Notes: a model not told the origin generated them from the sequence alone. A stretch of 64,000 nt of DNA from Acanthopleura granulata (GCA_016165875.1 JABBOT010000004.1:32269866-32333865); one strand, 5' to 3'. Positions 1 to 11,700 are shown, numbered from the stretch's first letter. Made by a program: numbers and translations.

Positions 1-320
1 ATGGTCAAACTTGTCACCTATTTACCGAAGTAGTTCCAGTTAAAGTGTGTACATCGCCCGATCCTAAAAGGTTCTCTTCAGTATAACACGTATCTGATGT
101 AAAGGGAATTCTTGGACAAAATGAGAACTCCAGGAAACTCCTTGAAAATGCTAATTCTGCGAGAAACATATCATTCTTTTATTTTAAATTAGAACGTGAG
201 AAATTCAATTGGTGGAACGCGCCTTTCATACCAAATTGTTAACGTTATTCGGCCGATTGATCGTTTTCGCATTCTACATGACCCAATTTCCGTTACCCAG
301 TTACATCACCCATACACAAT
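1..320. other. left flank, no gene recognised
   Basis: Short stop-free stretches only, with no recognisable protein. It abuts the 5' LTR, and no clear target-site duplication could be matched to the sequence after 6781. Confidence 0.5.
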
Positions 321-852
321 AAACTTTGCCGCCTGTGCTGGTCTCATTTGTAATAGTCCGTTTTCCGTTTGCGGCACAGTTAACCGTCGATGTTTAGGTC
401 TGCCCACTTGGAACATGTAACCCTGAACGAGACGCACGCTGTGGGCCTCTGAAAGTTTTCAGTTATTTTGTGCGAATAACAGAGATCTCCCTAAACCAAA
501 AGTAATGTTTTGCAACATATTTTATACCTATGTTTACTCCTATTGATGAATATTAGTAACTTTTGTGTGTCAATGTGTCAATGGAAATGTGTTGTCACAG
601 CGATAGTTTCGGGTAAAGGAAGAGGGCTCCGTGTTAATCGCTGAACTGTCAACTAGGATCACATTGTTCTAAAACATATTTTATTTCTTGTTTCAGTCAA
701 CCTGATACCCTGATAATCTGATTCCCTGATTCTCTGAATCTCTTTCTGATACTGAAACTGAGATGGTGTAACTGGGCGCCAAAATAAAGATGATCGGCAT
801 CACTAATCAGCATTGGCGTGCTTCCTCGTTATTCAGTCTGCATTCTATTGAC
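321..852 (+). repeat. 5' LTR of the BEL/Pao element
   Basis: Aligns with 6174-6781 from the block ACTTTGCCGCCTGTGCTGG through the AATAAAG polyadenylation-like signal (about 783) to the GTTATTCAGT end. The first ten bases of the 3' LTR (TGTAGTGGCC) have no match here, so the 5' edge is eroded. It also lacks a roughly 50-bp segment that the 3' LTR has at about 6325-6380. The right boundary is accurate to about 5 bp. Confidence 0.85.
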
Positions 853-874
853 GTTTTGACCTGGCATTAAGACG

Positions 875-2374
875 ATGGCAGAAAATCAGACTTTTGATTC
901 ATTTGGAGAGAGCCGTACATGTACTGGTGATGTTCAAATTAAGCAGGAAGCAAACCCCGCGCCAGTATTTCCATCGGAGACATTGGCTGAACAACCAGGA
1001 AACAGACCGAGAAGGGGTTAGCCTATAATATGAAGGTAAAGGCTAAACAGCTGTCCTTATAGTTTAGGAAACTGAAATTGAAGTGTAAAGCCCTTACTTG
1101 TTTACTGGCTGATAGAACCCGGGTGTTCGCCATCCAACCATGATACGCCGAATGGTTGGATATGTATGAGATTTTCTTGAAAACAAATGACGAGTACTGT
1201 CAGCTTATTGATGATGACATTGAGCCTGAAACTTACCTCTGTGGCAATCATGAGACAAGAGATATTTTCTTGAAATATTTCAAGTTCAGTGTGGAAAGTT
1301 GGCAACTACCGCGGACAGGGAGGTCGCGGGTGTATCTAAACAGGCCAGAAGTGTAAAGTCCAAGAGATCGAACAAGACCAGCGCTGGTGAAAGAAGAACA
1401 GAAGAAAGTGGAACTGGAACTGAAAATGAAAGCCCTGCAGCAGAAGCGAGAAATAGAGGAAGAACATTTAATTAACACAGAGTTAGCTATCTCTGATGCT
1501 AAAACTAAAGTTCTTGAGAAGTTTGAGCAGCCTGAGACTGAAATAAAGATTAAATCTGAGGTTTATGATAATTTTAATCGTAAAATCTCAAACCCAGTAA
1601 TAAATTAGACAGAATCCGAAAGATTGTCACATTTTCACCCTACTTTGAATCCTGATCTAATACCTTTTGTACCCATTGTGTTGAAATCTGGTAATGGTCC
1701 TACAGTAAATAACAGTGTTATGTTTTACAACAACAGGATAATTTTGATAGAGTACATGAATGTAAGTAGTGTTACATGTAGAGTTCCAAACTACGTACAG
1801 GCGATCAGAGCGGGCGGAGCTTTAGCGACGCAGGTCACGTGAATAGTGCAGAGGTAGGTGGTATGACCATGATAATTCCGGCCATGTTTCAGCGAATTGC
1901 GTGCCTAACCATTTCCTTGCAGATGATAATTCAGAACAGAATTTATTAGGCGTTACTTCATATGTTGTGTGCTTCTTGCGCAAGCCTATATTTGAGATCA
2001 AACGGTTTTGGGGCAATCCTATGGAGTATAAGAAATTTTTTCTTCCATTTCAGGCGAAAGTTATTTTTAATGCCGAAAGCGATGGTGAAAAAATGAATTA
2101 TCTGGAGCAGTTCAAGGTCGGTCTAGCTCACATAGTTGTATCAGGTTATAGTTACTTGCCCGCCACGGAAGGCTTTTCCGCAGCAATGATTGAATTGGAA
2201 GATCGGTATGGTGATATTCAAGTTATCGCTCATGCGTTCATCAAAAATGCCCTTGATTGGCCTAGTATCTGTCCGGGCGATGTGAAGAATCTCGACGACT
2301 TCTCTCTGTTCTTAGTAGAATGTGAGAACACGGTTGCTAATATTCAGGCTTTAAAGGTTCTGGAGTACTCCTAG
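875..2374 (+). pseudogene. BEL/Pao gag remnant
   Basis: The likely original start is the ATG at 875, just after the LTR, giving 48 codons (MAENQTFDSF...) before a stop. Coding resemblance resumes in 1156-1356, in 1387-1608 (a charged, Glu/Lys-rich helical stretch likely to form a coiled coil) and in 1901-2374. The last piece resembles the DUF1759-type gag region of BEL/Pao elements: the FLPFQAKV...EKMNYLEQFKVGL...LEDRYGD pattern corresponds to the family core. At least four stops or shifts separate the pieces, so no gag protein can be made. Assignment of 1901-2374 is firm; the earlier pieces are placed mainly by position. Confidence 0.8.
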
Positions 2375-2601
2375 AACACGAGGAAGCTTATTAGCAAGTT
2401 ACCGTTCTTTCTCCACGATAAACGTTGTTCAACAGGCTAGTTCAGGCACCTGGTTAAGTTTGTGAAGGACGAGGCAAAGAAGGCCAAGGATCCTGTTTAT
2501 GGGAAGCTTTGGAGTGAGATCAGACATCTGTCGTTGGTAAGAGACAGAGTAATAATCATAGTCAAATAGCTAGGCCTAAGAACAGTTTTGCTACCAATAC
2601 T

Positions 2602-2844
2602 TTGCAAAAGAGTGAAGTGCTACATGATGGTAAATCCCAAATGTCGATTCACAGAGAGAACAAGGGAACATGTAGCAGTTCTATATCAGGCCCAGTGAGA
2701 ACTTGCTTGTTTTGTAAGGGCGCGTGGCATATCCTGGATCAGTGTATACGGAGAAAAATCGGTACCTATGCGGGAACGTTTCGATTTTTTAAAGAGCAAA
2801 GGTTTGTGCTTTGCCTGTCTTTGAGCGGGAGACCAGAAACATGA
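2602..2844 (+). pseudogene. gag zinc-knuckle remnant
   Basis: A C-x2-C-x4-H-x4-C knuckle is encoded at 2704-2745 (CLFCKGAWHILDQC). This is the nucleic-acid-binding motif near the end of BEL/Pao gag. The frame is open for 80 codons but disconnected from the upstream gag and downstream protease by stops. A second knuckle, common in the family, is not visible in the same frame. Confidence 0.8.
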
Positions 2845-2940
2845 TTGTGTCAGAAAGGCAACATGTGAGTCCTGTAACGGTCGGTGCCCCACTATTCTTC
2901 ATACTGACGAAACGACGCAAGCTGTCAATGGCAGGTAAAT

Positions 2941-3597
2941 ATGACTGAGAAACCTCCATCGTGTTTATGTGGACATACGAGGGTCGGAGCAGCTAGTCGT
3001 GCTATGGCCATCATACCTGTAAATATGAATGTACGGAATAAAGCTCAAATTGTCGACACATACGCTTTCTTTGATACGGGAAGCAGTGTTTCATGTTGTT
3101 CAGAGGGTCTGCTTCGATAATTGGGAGCCGGGGTAAAGCGGAAGCAGCTTACGCTCGATACCATGGGCCCTCCGTGTACTTTGAATACTTCAGCTGTTTA
3201 ATGGGTTACAGGTGAGTATATTGTAGATCTTCCCAAGATATACACTAAAGACAGATTGCCATTTGGAAGGGAGCATATCCCTAAACCTCAGGACATCGCG
3301 CCATGGCCGCACCTTAGAGACATTGAGCTTAGACAGTTGGATATTGATATCGGTTTCATGATTGGGAATAATGTCCCAGACGCGTATTCTCCTCTACAGG
3401 TGAGAAGTGGTCCAGGGGGAGTCCACACGCGACCGAAAGATCGCACAGTACGACACCTGATTAATTTAGATTTCCCGGAACGCCTAGGTAATGATCGAAA
3501 GGAATACTCAGTGGAGGATCGAAAGTTTCTAGACCAGGCGGAAGCTTCATTATGCACATCGGATGGACACTCTTTCATGGTTGCCATTCCAAGGTAG
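2941..3597 (+). pseudogene. retropepsin-like protease and protease-RT linker, broken
   Basis: The first part (2941-3120, 59 codons) contains the aspartic-protease signature in the context YAFFDTGSSVSCC, with a stop at 3118. After a shift, 3256-3597 carries the linker typical of BEL/Pao polyproteins (PWPHLRDIELRQLDID...MIGNNVPDAYSPLQVRSGPGG). A functional protease would form a homodimer around the DTG loop. Here the flap and C-terminal half are not continuous with the loop, so it is inactive. Confidence 0.85.
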
Positions 3598-4300
3598 GTC
3601 GCTAAGTATGCCAAACAACCGTGAGTATGCTTTGCGGCGCTTAATAGGCCTGAAACGAAAGATGCGGAATAACGTTCAGTTCAGACGTGACTATATAGAT
3701 TTTATGGACAAAATCTTAGAAAAAGACCACGCAGAGAGAGTCCCTGCCGAGGGATTGGACAGAAATGATGGTCGTACATGGTTCATCCCACATCACGCGC
3801 AAGCCCGGTAAAATCCACATAGTGTTTGATTGCTTGGCTAAGTTTTTGGGGCACTTAGTTGAATGACAAACTCTTACAAGGACCTGATCTTACTAATAGC
3901 TTGTTGGCGTCCTGGTACGATTTAGGCAAGAGAAGATAGCTATCATGGGAGACACTGAGTCCATGTTCTTTCCAGTAAGAGTTACATGACGTAGACTGCC
4001 TAAGGGTCTTTTGGTGGACAGACGGCGACATTGATCCGGAGCCTGAGCAGTACAGGATGTTAGTTTATCTATTTTGAGCCCTCTCGTCCACTAGATGTTG
4101 TCACTTTGCTCTTCACAAAACGCTGGAAGATCATGGAAGTCATTTTGAATCGGTGGTTTGTGACCGTAAACCAGAACATGTATGTGGATGATCTTGTCCT
4201 CCGTGAGCACAGAGTAAGAGGTAATTGCACTGATCAAGGACACCACAGATTTGTGTAACTTAGATGGCTTTAGGCTTACTAAATGGGTAAGTAATAGTGT
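3563..4300 (+). pseudogene. BEL/Pao reverse transcriptase, broken
   Basis: 3603-3811 encodes LPNN-like and LKRKMRNN...EDHAERVP blocks ending in DGRTWFIPHH, the conserved start of the Pao RT. Further blocks follow in shifting frames: VFDCLAKF near 3825, LLQGPDLTN near 3875, a WWTDGD..PEP..YRM block near 4010-4065 and a FALHKTLEDH block near 4105-4135. The catalytic YVDD box lies at 4181-4192. Stops and frameshifts occur between almost every block. Only the order and identity of the motifs prove the assignment. Confidence 0.88.
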
Positions 4301-4304
4301 CTGA

Positions 4305-4877
4305 GTGTTAGACTCCGTTACCGTTGAAGACAGAGTGAAGAGGGTGAAGGACCTTGATGTTGAAAAGGAAAGTCTGCCAAGTGAACGAGCACTGGAAGTG
4401 TATTGGTCTGTAGAAAACGACTCATTTGGTTTTAAGATCCAGCTGCAGGATAAATCCGATACTAGAAGAGGAATATTGTCCATAGTGAGCTCAGTGTACG
4501 ATCCGCTGGGTGTGGCTGCACCTTTCGTTTTGGAAGCGAAGGTCTTGCTACAGGATTTTGGCAACCTTCAAATTGGACGAGACGAAAACGTCACCGGGAC
4601 CAGATTGAAGAAGTGGCAGGAATGGTTGGTGAGCTTCAGTTCGAAGAAGTGGCAGGAATGGTTGGTGAGCTTCAGTTCGAAGAAGTGGCAGGAATGGTTG
4701 GTGAGCTTCAGTTCGAAGAAGTGGCAGGAATGGTTGGTTGAGCTTCCTGAATTAGACAAGTTGCACGCCAGCAGATGCTATAAACCAGCAGAGTTTGGAG
4801 AACTTAAAACATGTCAGATTCACAGCTTCTCAGATAGAGGTTATGGCGTAGTATCCTACTACGAGGAATGTCAGTGA
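4305..4877 (+). pseudogene. RT-RNase H region with a fourfold 36-bp in-frame repeat
   Basis: A 190-residue open stretch with the BEL/Pao post-RT region (ILSIVSSVYDPLGVAAPFVL, then the W-x-x-WL region, then the IHSFSDRGYGVVSYY start of RNase H). Where the family has one W-x2-WL motif, this copy has four. A 36-bp unit encoding KKWQEWLVSFSS occupies 4608-4643, 4644-4679 and 4680-4715, followed by a partial fourth unit to about 4738. The units are almost identical, so the amplification is more recent than most other damage. The frame ends in a stop at 4875. Confidence 0.88.
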
Positions 4878-4920
4878 GAAAATTCATGGAGAACCAGCAT
4901 GGAGAACTTTCTGTGGCAGA

Positions 4921-5623
4921 TTGAGTCAGAATGGCCACATCTTACCACACAACTTGATGAAATTCCTGAGAGAGACGTGGAAGTCACAAGTTTGTACAGT
5001 TACCGTTGTTCAGATATCCACTGACAGATTTGTGAGTTACTATTCTGATTGGAACCGTTTAAAGAGGGCTACTGCGTGGTTACTAGTTGGGATAGACAAC
5101 TTGAAGAGTCGCGTTGCTTTCCAAGCTGGAATGACAGGAACCAGACCTAATTCGTCAGAAAGTTTTGATTGAATCAGAGATCAAAAGAGCTAAAGAAACC
5201 AGAGTGCGTGATTTTTGCCAGAAAATAAGTACAGCCCTTCTGACGGCGGATGCGATGGAGACAGCTGAAAAATCGCTACTTAGATATCCACAGAAGGAAA
5301 GCTTCGGAGAGGAACTCGACGTAATCGAGTCAAATGAGAAGGTAAAGAAATCGTTCGTGCTTTACAAATTAGATCCGGTACTGGTTGATGGCCTAATACG
5401 TGTAGGCGGACGCTTGGCGGGTGCAGAGATCCCATACGACGATAAGCATCCAGTCATTTTGCCGAAAAGATCTCCAGTGTCACAACGACTCCTTGAAGAT
5501 ATTCACAGGACAAGTGAAAATTTGGGCAAGAATTCTATCTTGGCTGTGATGAGACAGAAATATTGGATGGTTGCCACAACATTAGCAATCAAGGATTTGC
5601 TTCACAAATGCGTAACCTGCTGA
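4921..5623 (+). pseudogene. RNase H tail to integrase zinc-binding region, broken
   Basis: 4921-5172 and 5165-5623 overlap in different frames. The second encodes the pre-integrase region (KKSFVLYKLDPVLVDGLIRVGGRL) followed by the integrase H2C2 region (HPVILPKRSP ... RQKYWMV ... CVTC). The second histidine of the zinc site seems to be replaced: HRTSENLG is seen where H-x4-H-x-G is expected. The C-x2-C pair is intact. Confidence 0.83.
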
Positions 5624-5653
5624 AAATATGAGGCATCCTGTGCACAACAGAAG

Positions 5654-5905
5654 ATGACGAACTTGCCGAATGATCGGCTAACATCCCACTTCGGAGGAAT
5701 ATGTGAAACGTTGACAAGATTCGTGCGGAAAATCATGTACTCTGTAATGAACGAGCAAGTGATTAAACAGGATGATGAGGGACTTCAGACATTATTTAGT
5801 GAAGTGGAAGCGATACTAAACAGTCGCCTGTTAACGGAAATGACAAGAACCCCGCATTACTTTCAGGTAGTCACTACTAATCACTTATTTCTTTTGAGTC
5901 CATGA
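5654..5905 (+). pseudogene. integrase remnant with core deleted
   Basis: The frame begins with MTNLPNDRLTSHF, which in relatives precedes the catalytic core, and passes within a few codons into GGICETLTRFVRKIMYSV, which lies after most of the core. The end, EVEAILNSRLL...PNH-like, is the typical post-core region. The D,D-35-E catalytic segment is therefore missing through an internal deletion. The size is estimated at a few hundred bases from knowledge of the family. Confidence 0.8.
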
Positions 5906-6149
5906 GAATATTTACCCCCAGGAACGTTCAACCAGAATTACGTGTACGCGCGCAGAAGGTGACGCCAAGTGCAATATTTATTCAACGTCCTGTTGCTAAG
6001 CTTTGTTTAATTCTTGAGGAAGATTTAACTGTTTAACTTGGTATTTTGATCTTCAGTAGTGAATTTTCTACGTCCATATATGATTCACATTGGATAAGTT
6101 TGGCCGGTTTAGTCATGGTGACGTAATTGTGCCTCCTTCCTAGTCACAA
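5906..6149 (+). other. 3' end of the element, no intact coding
   Basis: Degenerate sequence between the integrase remnant and the polypurine tract. It probably includes the integrase C-terminus and 3' untranslated region, but no motif could be read. Confidence 0.5.
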
Positions 6150-6163
6150 TTAGAGGGCCGATA
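6150..6163 (+). promoter_or_regulatory. polypurine tract for plus-strand priming
   Basis: TAGAGGGCCGATA lies immediately before the TG that starts the 3' LTR. This is the expected position of the plus-strand primer, and AGAGGGCC resembles tracts of other BEL/Pao elements. Confidence 0.6.
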
Positions 6164-6781
6164 TGTAGTGGCCAAACTTTGCCGCCTGTGCTGGTCTCAT
6201 TTGTAATAGTCCGTTTTCCGTTTGCGGTACAGTTTACCTTCAGTGTGTAAGTTTACCCCGTTGGAACATGTAACCGTCAGCCTCTGAAGGTTTTCAATCA
6301 TTTTGTGCGAATAGCAGATGCCTACCAAAACGGTAAAATACCTAACCTAAAGTACCTATTTGAAAGCCACGCGCAGCGAAGTAATGTGTTGCAACATATT
6401 TTATACCCGTGTTTACTGTTATTGATGAATATTCGCACCTTTGTGTGTCAATGTTTAATGCGGAAATGTGTTGTCACAGCGATAGTTTCGAGTAAAGGGA
6501 GAGAACTCCATGTAAATCGCTGAACTGTAAACTAGGATCACATTATTTTAAAACGTATTTTATTTCTTGTTTTCAGTTAACCTGATACCATGATACCCTG
6601 ATACCCTGATACCCTAAATCTCCGATTCTCTGATTCCCTGATTCTCTGAATCTCTTTCTGAAACTGAAACTGAAACTGAGATGGTGTAAAACTTTGTCAC
6701 TAGGCACCAAAAATAAAGATGATCCGTATCATTAATTAGCATTGGCATGTATCCTTGTTATTCAGTTTACCGGCTCTAACA
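6164..6781 (+). repeat. 3' LTR of the BEL/Pao element
   Basis: Begins TGTAGTGGCC and ends CTCTAACA, close to the TG...CA rule. It contains CTGATACC-type short tandem repeats at about 6583-6612 (expanded relative to the 5' copy at about 702-735) and an AATAAAG signal near 6713. The duplicated block shared with 321-852 proves LTR identity. Confidence 0.87.
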
Positions 6782-7452
6782 GCAAATTGGGTCATTATAT
6801 ATGGCACTGTGGTCAAATCTAACATTCTGTTCAATGGCGTTGGTAGCATGCAGTGTAAAAATCACTCAGTTAAAAAAGGCACTGTTAAAACAAAGTTAAG
6901 CTGTGGACAGGTAACATCACAGGTCGCTTTGCATGTAGTCCTCACGGTTCTCCTGCTGGTAAGTCAGTAATACAGCATTTACAATATTATAAGGTCGACA
7001 AAGCACAGAGGTGGTAAGGAGTTTCAGCGAGAAGAATATTTACAAGTAGAGTTTTCTTAGCTGGCAAAAAAGCAAGACAAGACATTTGTCCAGAATTATT
7101 GTTTGAATGGCGTATAAAAGAGGATAACTTGGAGTGTACATGGTTGAAGCCAAGTAAAGTACATTTCTACTACTTTTTTTCGAATAACATAACATGCAAC
7201 ATGAGCGCAGAACAGGAATATGACAAAAAGTTGATATAAAACTGAGAAAGTCAAAATGAAAGTTTTTTTCTTACGTAATAATGAAGTAGAAAATGAATAT
7301 TTAAAATAAAAACACTTAGGATTGCTTTAAAGGTTTTGCAATTTAATAAGAAAATATCTTACAAAGAGAAGATTTCAATATTATTTGAAAGATATTATAC
7401 AGCGCACAGGAATATTTCACTTACAGACAAGGGTTAGCATTTAATAATTATG
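6782..7452. other. no gene recognised
   Basis: AT-rich sequence after the LTR. A 71-codon open frame at 6755-6970 begins inside the LTR and has no recognisable features. Confidence 0.5.
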
Positions 7453-7512
7453 GAAAGAAACCGGACATAGCCCAGAAGAAACCCACAGCCATCCGGAGGT
7501 TGCAGGCAAACG
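7453..7512 (-). repeat. SINE fragment, middle region
   Basis: The reverse complement matches the GCAACCTGCGGATGG...GGGTT...CCGG middle part of the full SINE at 24142-24407. Both ends are missing or diverged. Confidence 0.6.
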
Positions 7513-8144
7513 TTATTACTTCTGACTGGACAGGAAGTAGGTTTACGCTGGCCAGAACTGTTCACACTGATTCACACTGGCTCCTGGGTCATTGTGAAAT
7601 ATTAATATTTATCATGATTTTAAAATTGGATATTTTAAAAAATAAATGCAAGATAACGTCTTGGTCATTGGTCATTTGGTCATTAAAAACTCCTGGAATT
7701 TCGTATTATTTTGGGAGGGAGAGGGGGAGGGGGTGAAATACACAGATGCGGCGTGCATTATTATACGTGTTCGTATAACTTAGCCCACCTATAATCCCCA
7801 AATGATCTTTTCAGTCTCATCATGCTGAATATTTCTGACAGCTGCCAATCAACAATCTCTCCTTTTTAAGCCACACACTTTAGTTTTGTTCTGTTTCGCT
7901 CAGTTTTGAAAAAAAAAAACAACAAATGTCTCTTTTTGTTCTGATATAGATTTGACCCAGATATTCTGTCAGCTCAAAGAAGAGTGTCTCGCTTCCATAG
8001 TATAATGCTTCTGGAATGCTTGTTCCAGGTGCAATAGTTTATGAAAACGCAGTGTTGAAATCAGCTCAAACATTCTCATGTGTACAATTCACTTTGGCAT
8101 CCGATTCCAAAACATGGGGGCATGAAAGAGAAAACCAAACTTCC

Positions 8145-8232
8145 GTTTATTTATTTATTTGATTGTTGTTTTACACCCTACTCAATAATATTTCACTTAT
8201 ACGACGGCGGCCAGCATTTTGGTGGAAGGAAT
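8145..8232 (-). repeat. SINE 3' fragment, antisense
   Basis: The reverse complement reads CACCAAAATGCTGGCC...TATAAGTGAAATATT...GAGTA...AAAACAACAATCAAATAAA. This is the 3' third and A-rich tail of the 24142-24407 SINE. The 5' tRNA-like part is absent. Confidence 0.85.
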
Positions 8233-8342
8233 GAAAACTATGACATATATATCTTGATTCACTTGCTAGTGGCATTTCGATAGAAATTTTAACATATACT
8301 GGATAAACAGACAAACAGACGGACAATCCATCATCGAGAGCA

Positions 8343-8713
8343 TCGACGACAGTGTGATACTTGGTACATAAACTGTAAATATCACTTGTCAATTAACTTC
8401 TGTTAAGGTTTTATTCTAATTGTGCACGTAGGTGTTTAACAACTTAGACACCCCTTGTACCATGGATTAAACAGATTTAAGCAAAAAGAAAAAGTGCAGT
8501 GATGACAACACAGCATTTTGAGTAATTCTAGGCCATTGATTTCTAGTAAGTTGCATTTAGCACCTCTGCGATTTGTTTTTTCACTTAATTATGCTTAATA
8601 AGCATTTGTATTTCTACTACACTTATATGAACAGTTAGAATAAAACCCTACCGGAAGTATATTGACAAGAGACCGGACCTCACCAATAACGTATGTGACA
8701 CTGTCGTCGTTGC
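8343..8713. mobile_element. MITE, best-preserved copy, about 70-bp terminal inverted repeats
   Basis: The left end (8343-8417) and the reverse complement of the right end (8637-8713) share CGACGACAGTGT at the tip, CTTGTCAAT in the middle and TTTTATTCT at the inner edge, and align throughout. The roughly 220-bp interior has no coding capacity, so this is a non-autonomous DNA transposon. Related ends or interior occur at 12041-12100, 24080-24140, 25200-25560, 40101-40188, 46280-46373, 46518-46602 and 62500-62560. The superfamily is unknown, and no convincing target-site duplication was found. Confidence 0.75.
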
Positions 8714-8760
8714 CCTGGTTTTACTGTCTGTGTTGAAGTATTTTGTATCTCTAAAGCCAA

Positions 8761-11700
8761 AGTCGACAACTGACATAATTGAAAGCATGACGAGTCTGTA
8801 TTAAATCACATCACGATCATTAAAATCATCTCGAGGTTTGCATGGTCAAGAAAAGCACACTCTCTTTCAACGGTTCATTTGTCAGTAAGGCCGACCTACC
8901 GCAAGCACCATTTTGGGCACTTAAGATGTTGTAGTTTTACACGGGAATTTATGCACACAGGTCTTTCTAGTGCACATGTAATTTCCTCTTTTCTACAGTT
9001 CGCAAACGGCAGCCTTATGGGGAAACAAATTTAAGGACTTTTCAAATACCTACCTCAAGTGAGAAATTGTTGACAAGTGGCTTAGGCAATCGGTCATACT
9101 TTACTGGTGATCATCAAAGCATCGAATATTTGTGTTTTGGTTGATCGTTGCGCCACCTTATTGCTGTCATTACCAAAAGATGGAATTTGCAGACCTAATT
9201 TTTTTTTTTCTGTAATTTTTTTCCTTCCTTTCGTCAAAGAGCAAAAACATGGTTGAATTGTATTTTATCTTTTCTGCAACTGTCTCACGGAAGTACGGTG
9301 CTGATTTAACGTAAAAACGTAGTAGTAGTTAGGCTTCTTTGACGACATGCTACGGGCCCCTGGCGTGTTCTTATGTACATTATCATATACATTACACTTC
9401 GAGTTTTCGCTGACGTTGGGTTTCTTAAAATTTTCATCGGCCATATTATGGTTCAGAATCAACGTCAGAGTGCGTCCCGTTTAAAACTGTTGCACACCCC
9501 TCTTTGAATTTTTACAAGGCGTTTGAACTAACATTTACTTAACTCTTACAATATATACATGGCAAAGCTTTAGTCAGAAAAGTTTCGAATTGTACCCTTT
9601 TCGATGTCAACCTATAGCTTGATCGCATTGGGAATCTGTGAAGCGAGCCTTGCTTGGCTGTCTTCCACCGGGTGAAACCGGGTTACAAGGCGCAAAATGG
9701 TGACTTGTCTGTGGCGACCTCATGGGAAATCCCACAACAACTCAGGGATCGGAAAGTACCACAACTAGCTTGTTGCCTACGTACGTTATAGAAGTCCTAT
9801 AGAAGTCCACGGCGAAAAACTCACTACAAATAAGAGCTCGAATGCCACCTTACATGTGGTATGGGCCGATTCCTTGACTCAACCGGATTGGAAAGTAGCA
9901 AAGCCGGCGCCGGTAAACCATCTTTCAACAGTAATCCAGCCAGCTAAACTTTTGAACTCGGCTTTCCAGCCAACGTCCGCCATGTCTTGAATTCAAACTT
10001 TTCGCAGGCGATGGGCCGCGAAAATTTTCTCACACCCTACACATACATTTTCAGACGTGGAGACACTTCAGACTTGATCTCTGGGGACAGGGAAAGGGCA
10101 AAGACATTTAGACTATCAAATTAGTAGTATTTTCCACATTTTCACAGGCTTAATGACAACTGACATCAATAATATTCTATTTGTACACCCTTATTGCACA
10201 CACATTACACATAACAGCTCTAAATAATGTGTTACGAAAATAAAAGATGAACACTAAAACGAAGTCATTTTTAATGAGCTTTGAGTTATTGCGATAATGA
10301 GGAAGTATTCGTTCGTTCTTGGACACAACGGCAGTCGCTGCCTTGGCTTGTGTACAAAGGTTCTCAGCTTTGCGGGTAAAAATCAAAATAACAGATCAAG
10401 GTTTCACGAAATAATTACCTACATGATAATCAACTCAGAATGATCAGGAATTTTGAAACCCTTCACATGTATTACTTATGTAATATTCCATCTTATTACT
10501 CATAAATTACAGATAACTTAAGTTCTGTTTTAAGAAAGTATAAAAGATAAACAAAGTAGAAGAAATACACACAATTTAGAATTAGCATGAAATATTTTAT
10601 CTCCGCTATAACTGTAGTGTTGGCATTCTTTTACCAACGCGTTATCCATCCTTTGCCTAGCAGTCTCCTGAGCATGGGTACAGGACATTTCACCTGAGAG
10701 AAGCCTTTTGCAGTTGCAGTGGCCAGTACACATTTTCTTTGCCTCCATGCACGGTGGATAAGTTCATGGCAACAGTCTGAGGTTTCTGACAGGGTGGCCC
10801 ACAATGGCTGTCATCCTGTTCAAGTGTTTGGCACACTGATATCTATAGGCTTAGACGTACCTGTGGAAGAGACATGACCGACCTGGTGGATGAAATAGCA
10901 TGGTCGATACTAGCACATTCATGTGAACGGCAGTACATCAGCGTGATGCGAGTGCCACGAAATGAGTCATGTGCTGTTCCAGAATCTTGGATTGTGGTCT
11001 ACGTTGTCCACAGTTGCTATTGTGAAAAAGCACTGTACATTTATAGTGAGCACACTACACCTTAACGTAGGCAGAGTCCACTGGTATTTTCGATCGACAT
11101 CTGTAGAAGGCGACTCTGAACATCCACGTGGCGAAAAGCATGCCAACTAGTCATCTTTTACGTGTGACTGCGCGGAATTTCTATGCAATACAAGAAGAGA
11201 GTGGAGTTTCTCGATCGATGCGCCTGATGACTTTCCTGACCATCCATGTCTGACTATTCAAACACTATCAACTGCGATGTTGTAGTGTTAAAGCAGTACT
11301 AACCGTTCCCATAACCTGAGCCATGTACCTAATCTTCACTCCATCCAGGATTATGTTCTGTGCCCAAAGAGATAGCGGTATTGATTCTCTCTGATAATCA
11401 GGGTGAAATGAGCCATCAAAGATCAACTTCATGTCAAACATCTCTGTTTAAGGTGTACTACTCCCATCTGATCCAGACGCATAGATGCAACATCGATATC
11501 ATGATCACAGGACTTCTTGACAGCATCTCCAGTGTCTTCCCGAATATCTCTCCCATATTAAGGCGCCCTTAAATCTGGAAACAGAGAGAAGCCTATTCTT
11601 TAGTCCTTGTGATCATCACTTGGACAAAGCCGAAGCCCCTCAGTGACAGCAGGCTGTTCCAGTCGGAACAGTTGGTACAGGTTAGCCAAGTTACACAGCT

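Larger units (their letters stand above)
321..6781 (+). mobile_element. degenerate BEL/Pao-type LTR retrotransposon
   Basis: Two diverged direct repeats (321-852 and 6164-6781) enclose, in order, gag remnants, a CCHC zinc knuckle, an aspartic protease with DTGSS, a reverse transcriptase with YVDD, an RNase H remnant and integrase remnants. This is the gag-PR-RT-RH-IN order of BEL/Pao elements. Diagnostic family blocks are seen, such as the WPHL-to-IGNNVPDAY linker between protease and RT and the NDGRTWFIPHH block in the RT. The frame is broken by many stops and shifts, the integrase core is missing, and the LTRs differ by substitutions and indels. The element is therefore old and cannot move by itself. 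Low GC and flanking AT-rich DNA fit a long-resident insertion. No target-site duplication was found. Confidence 0.93.
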
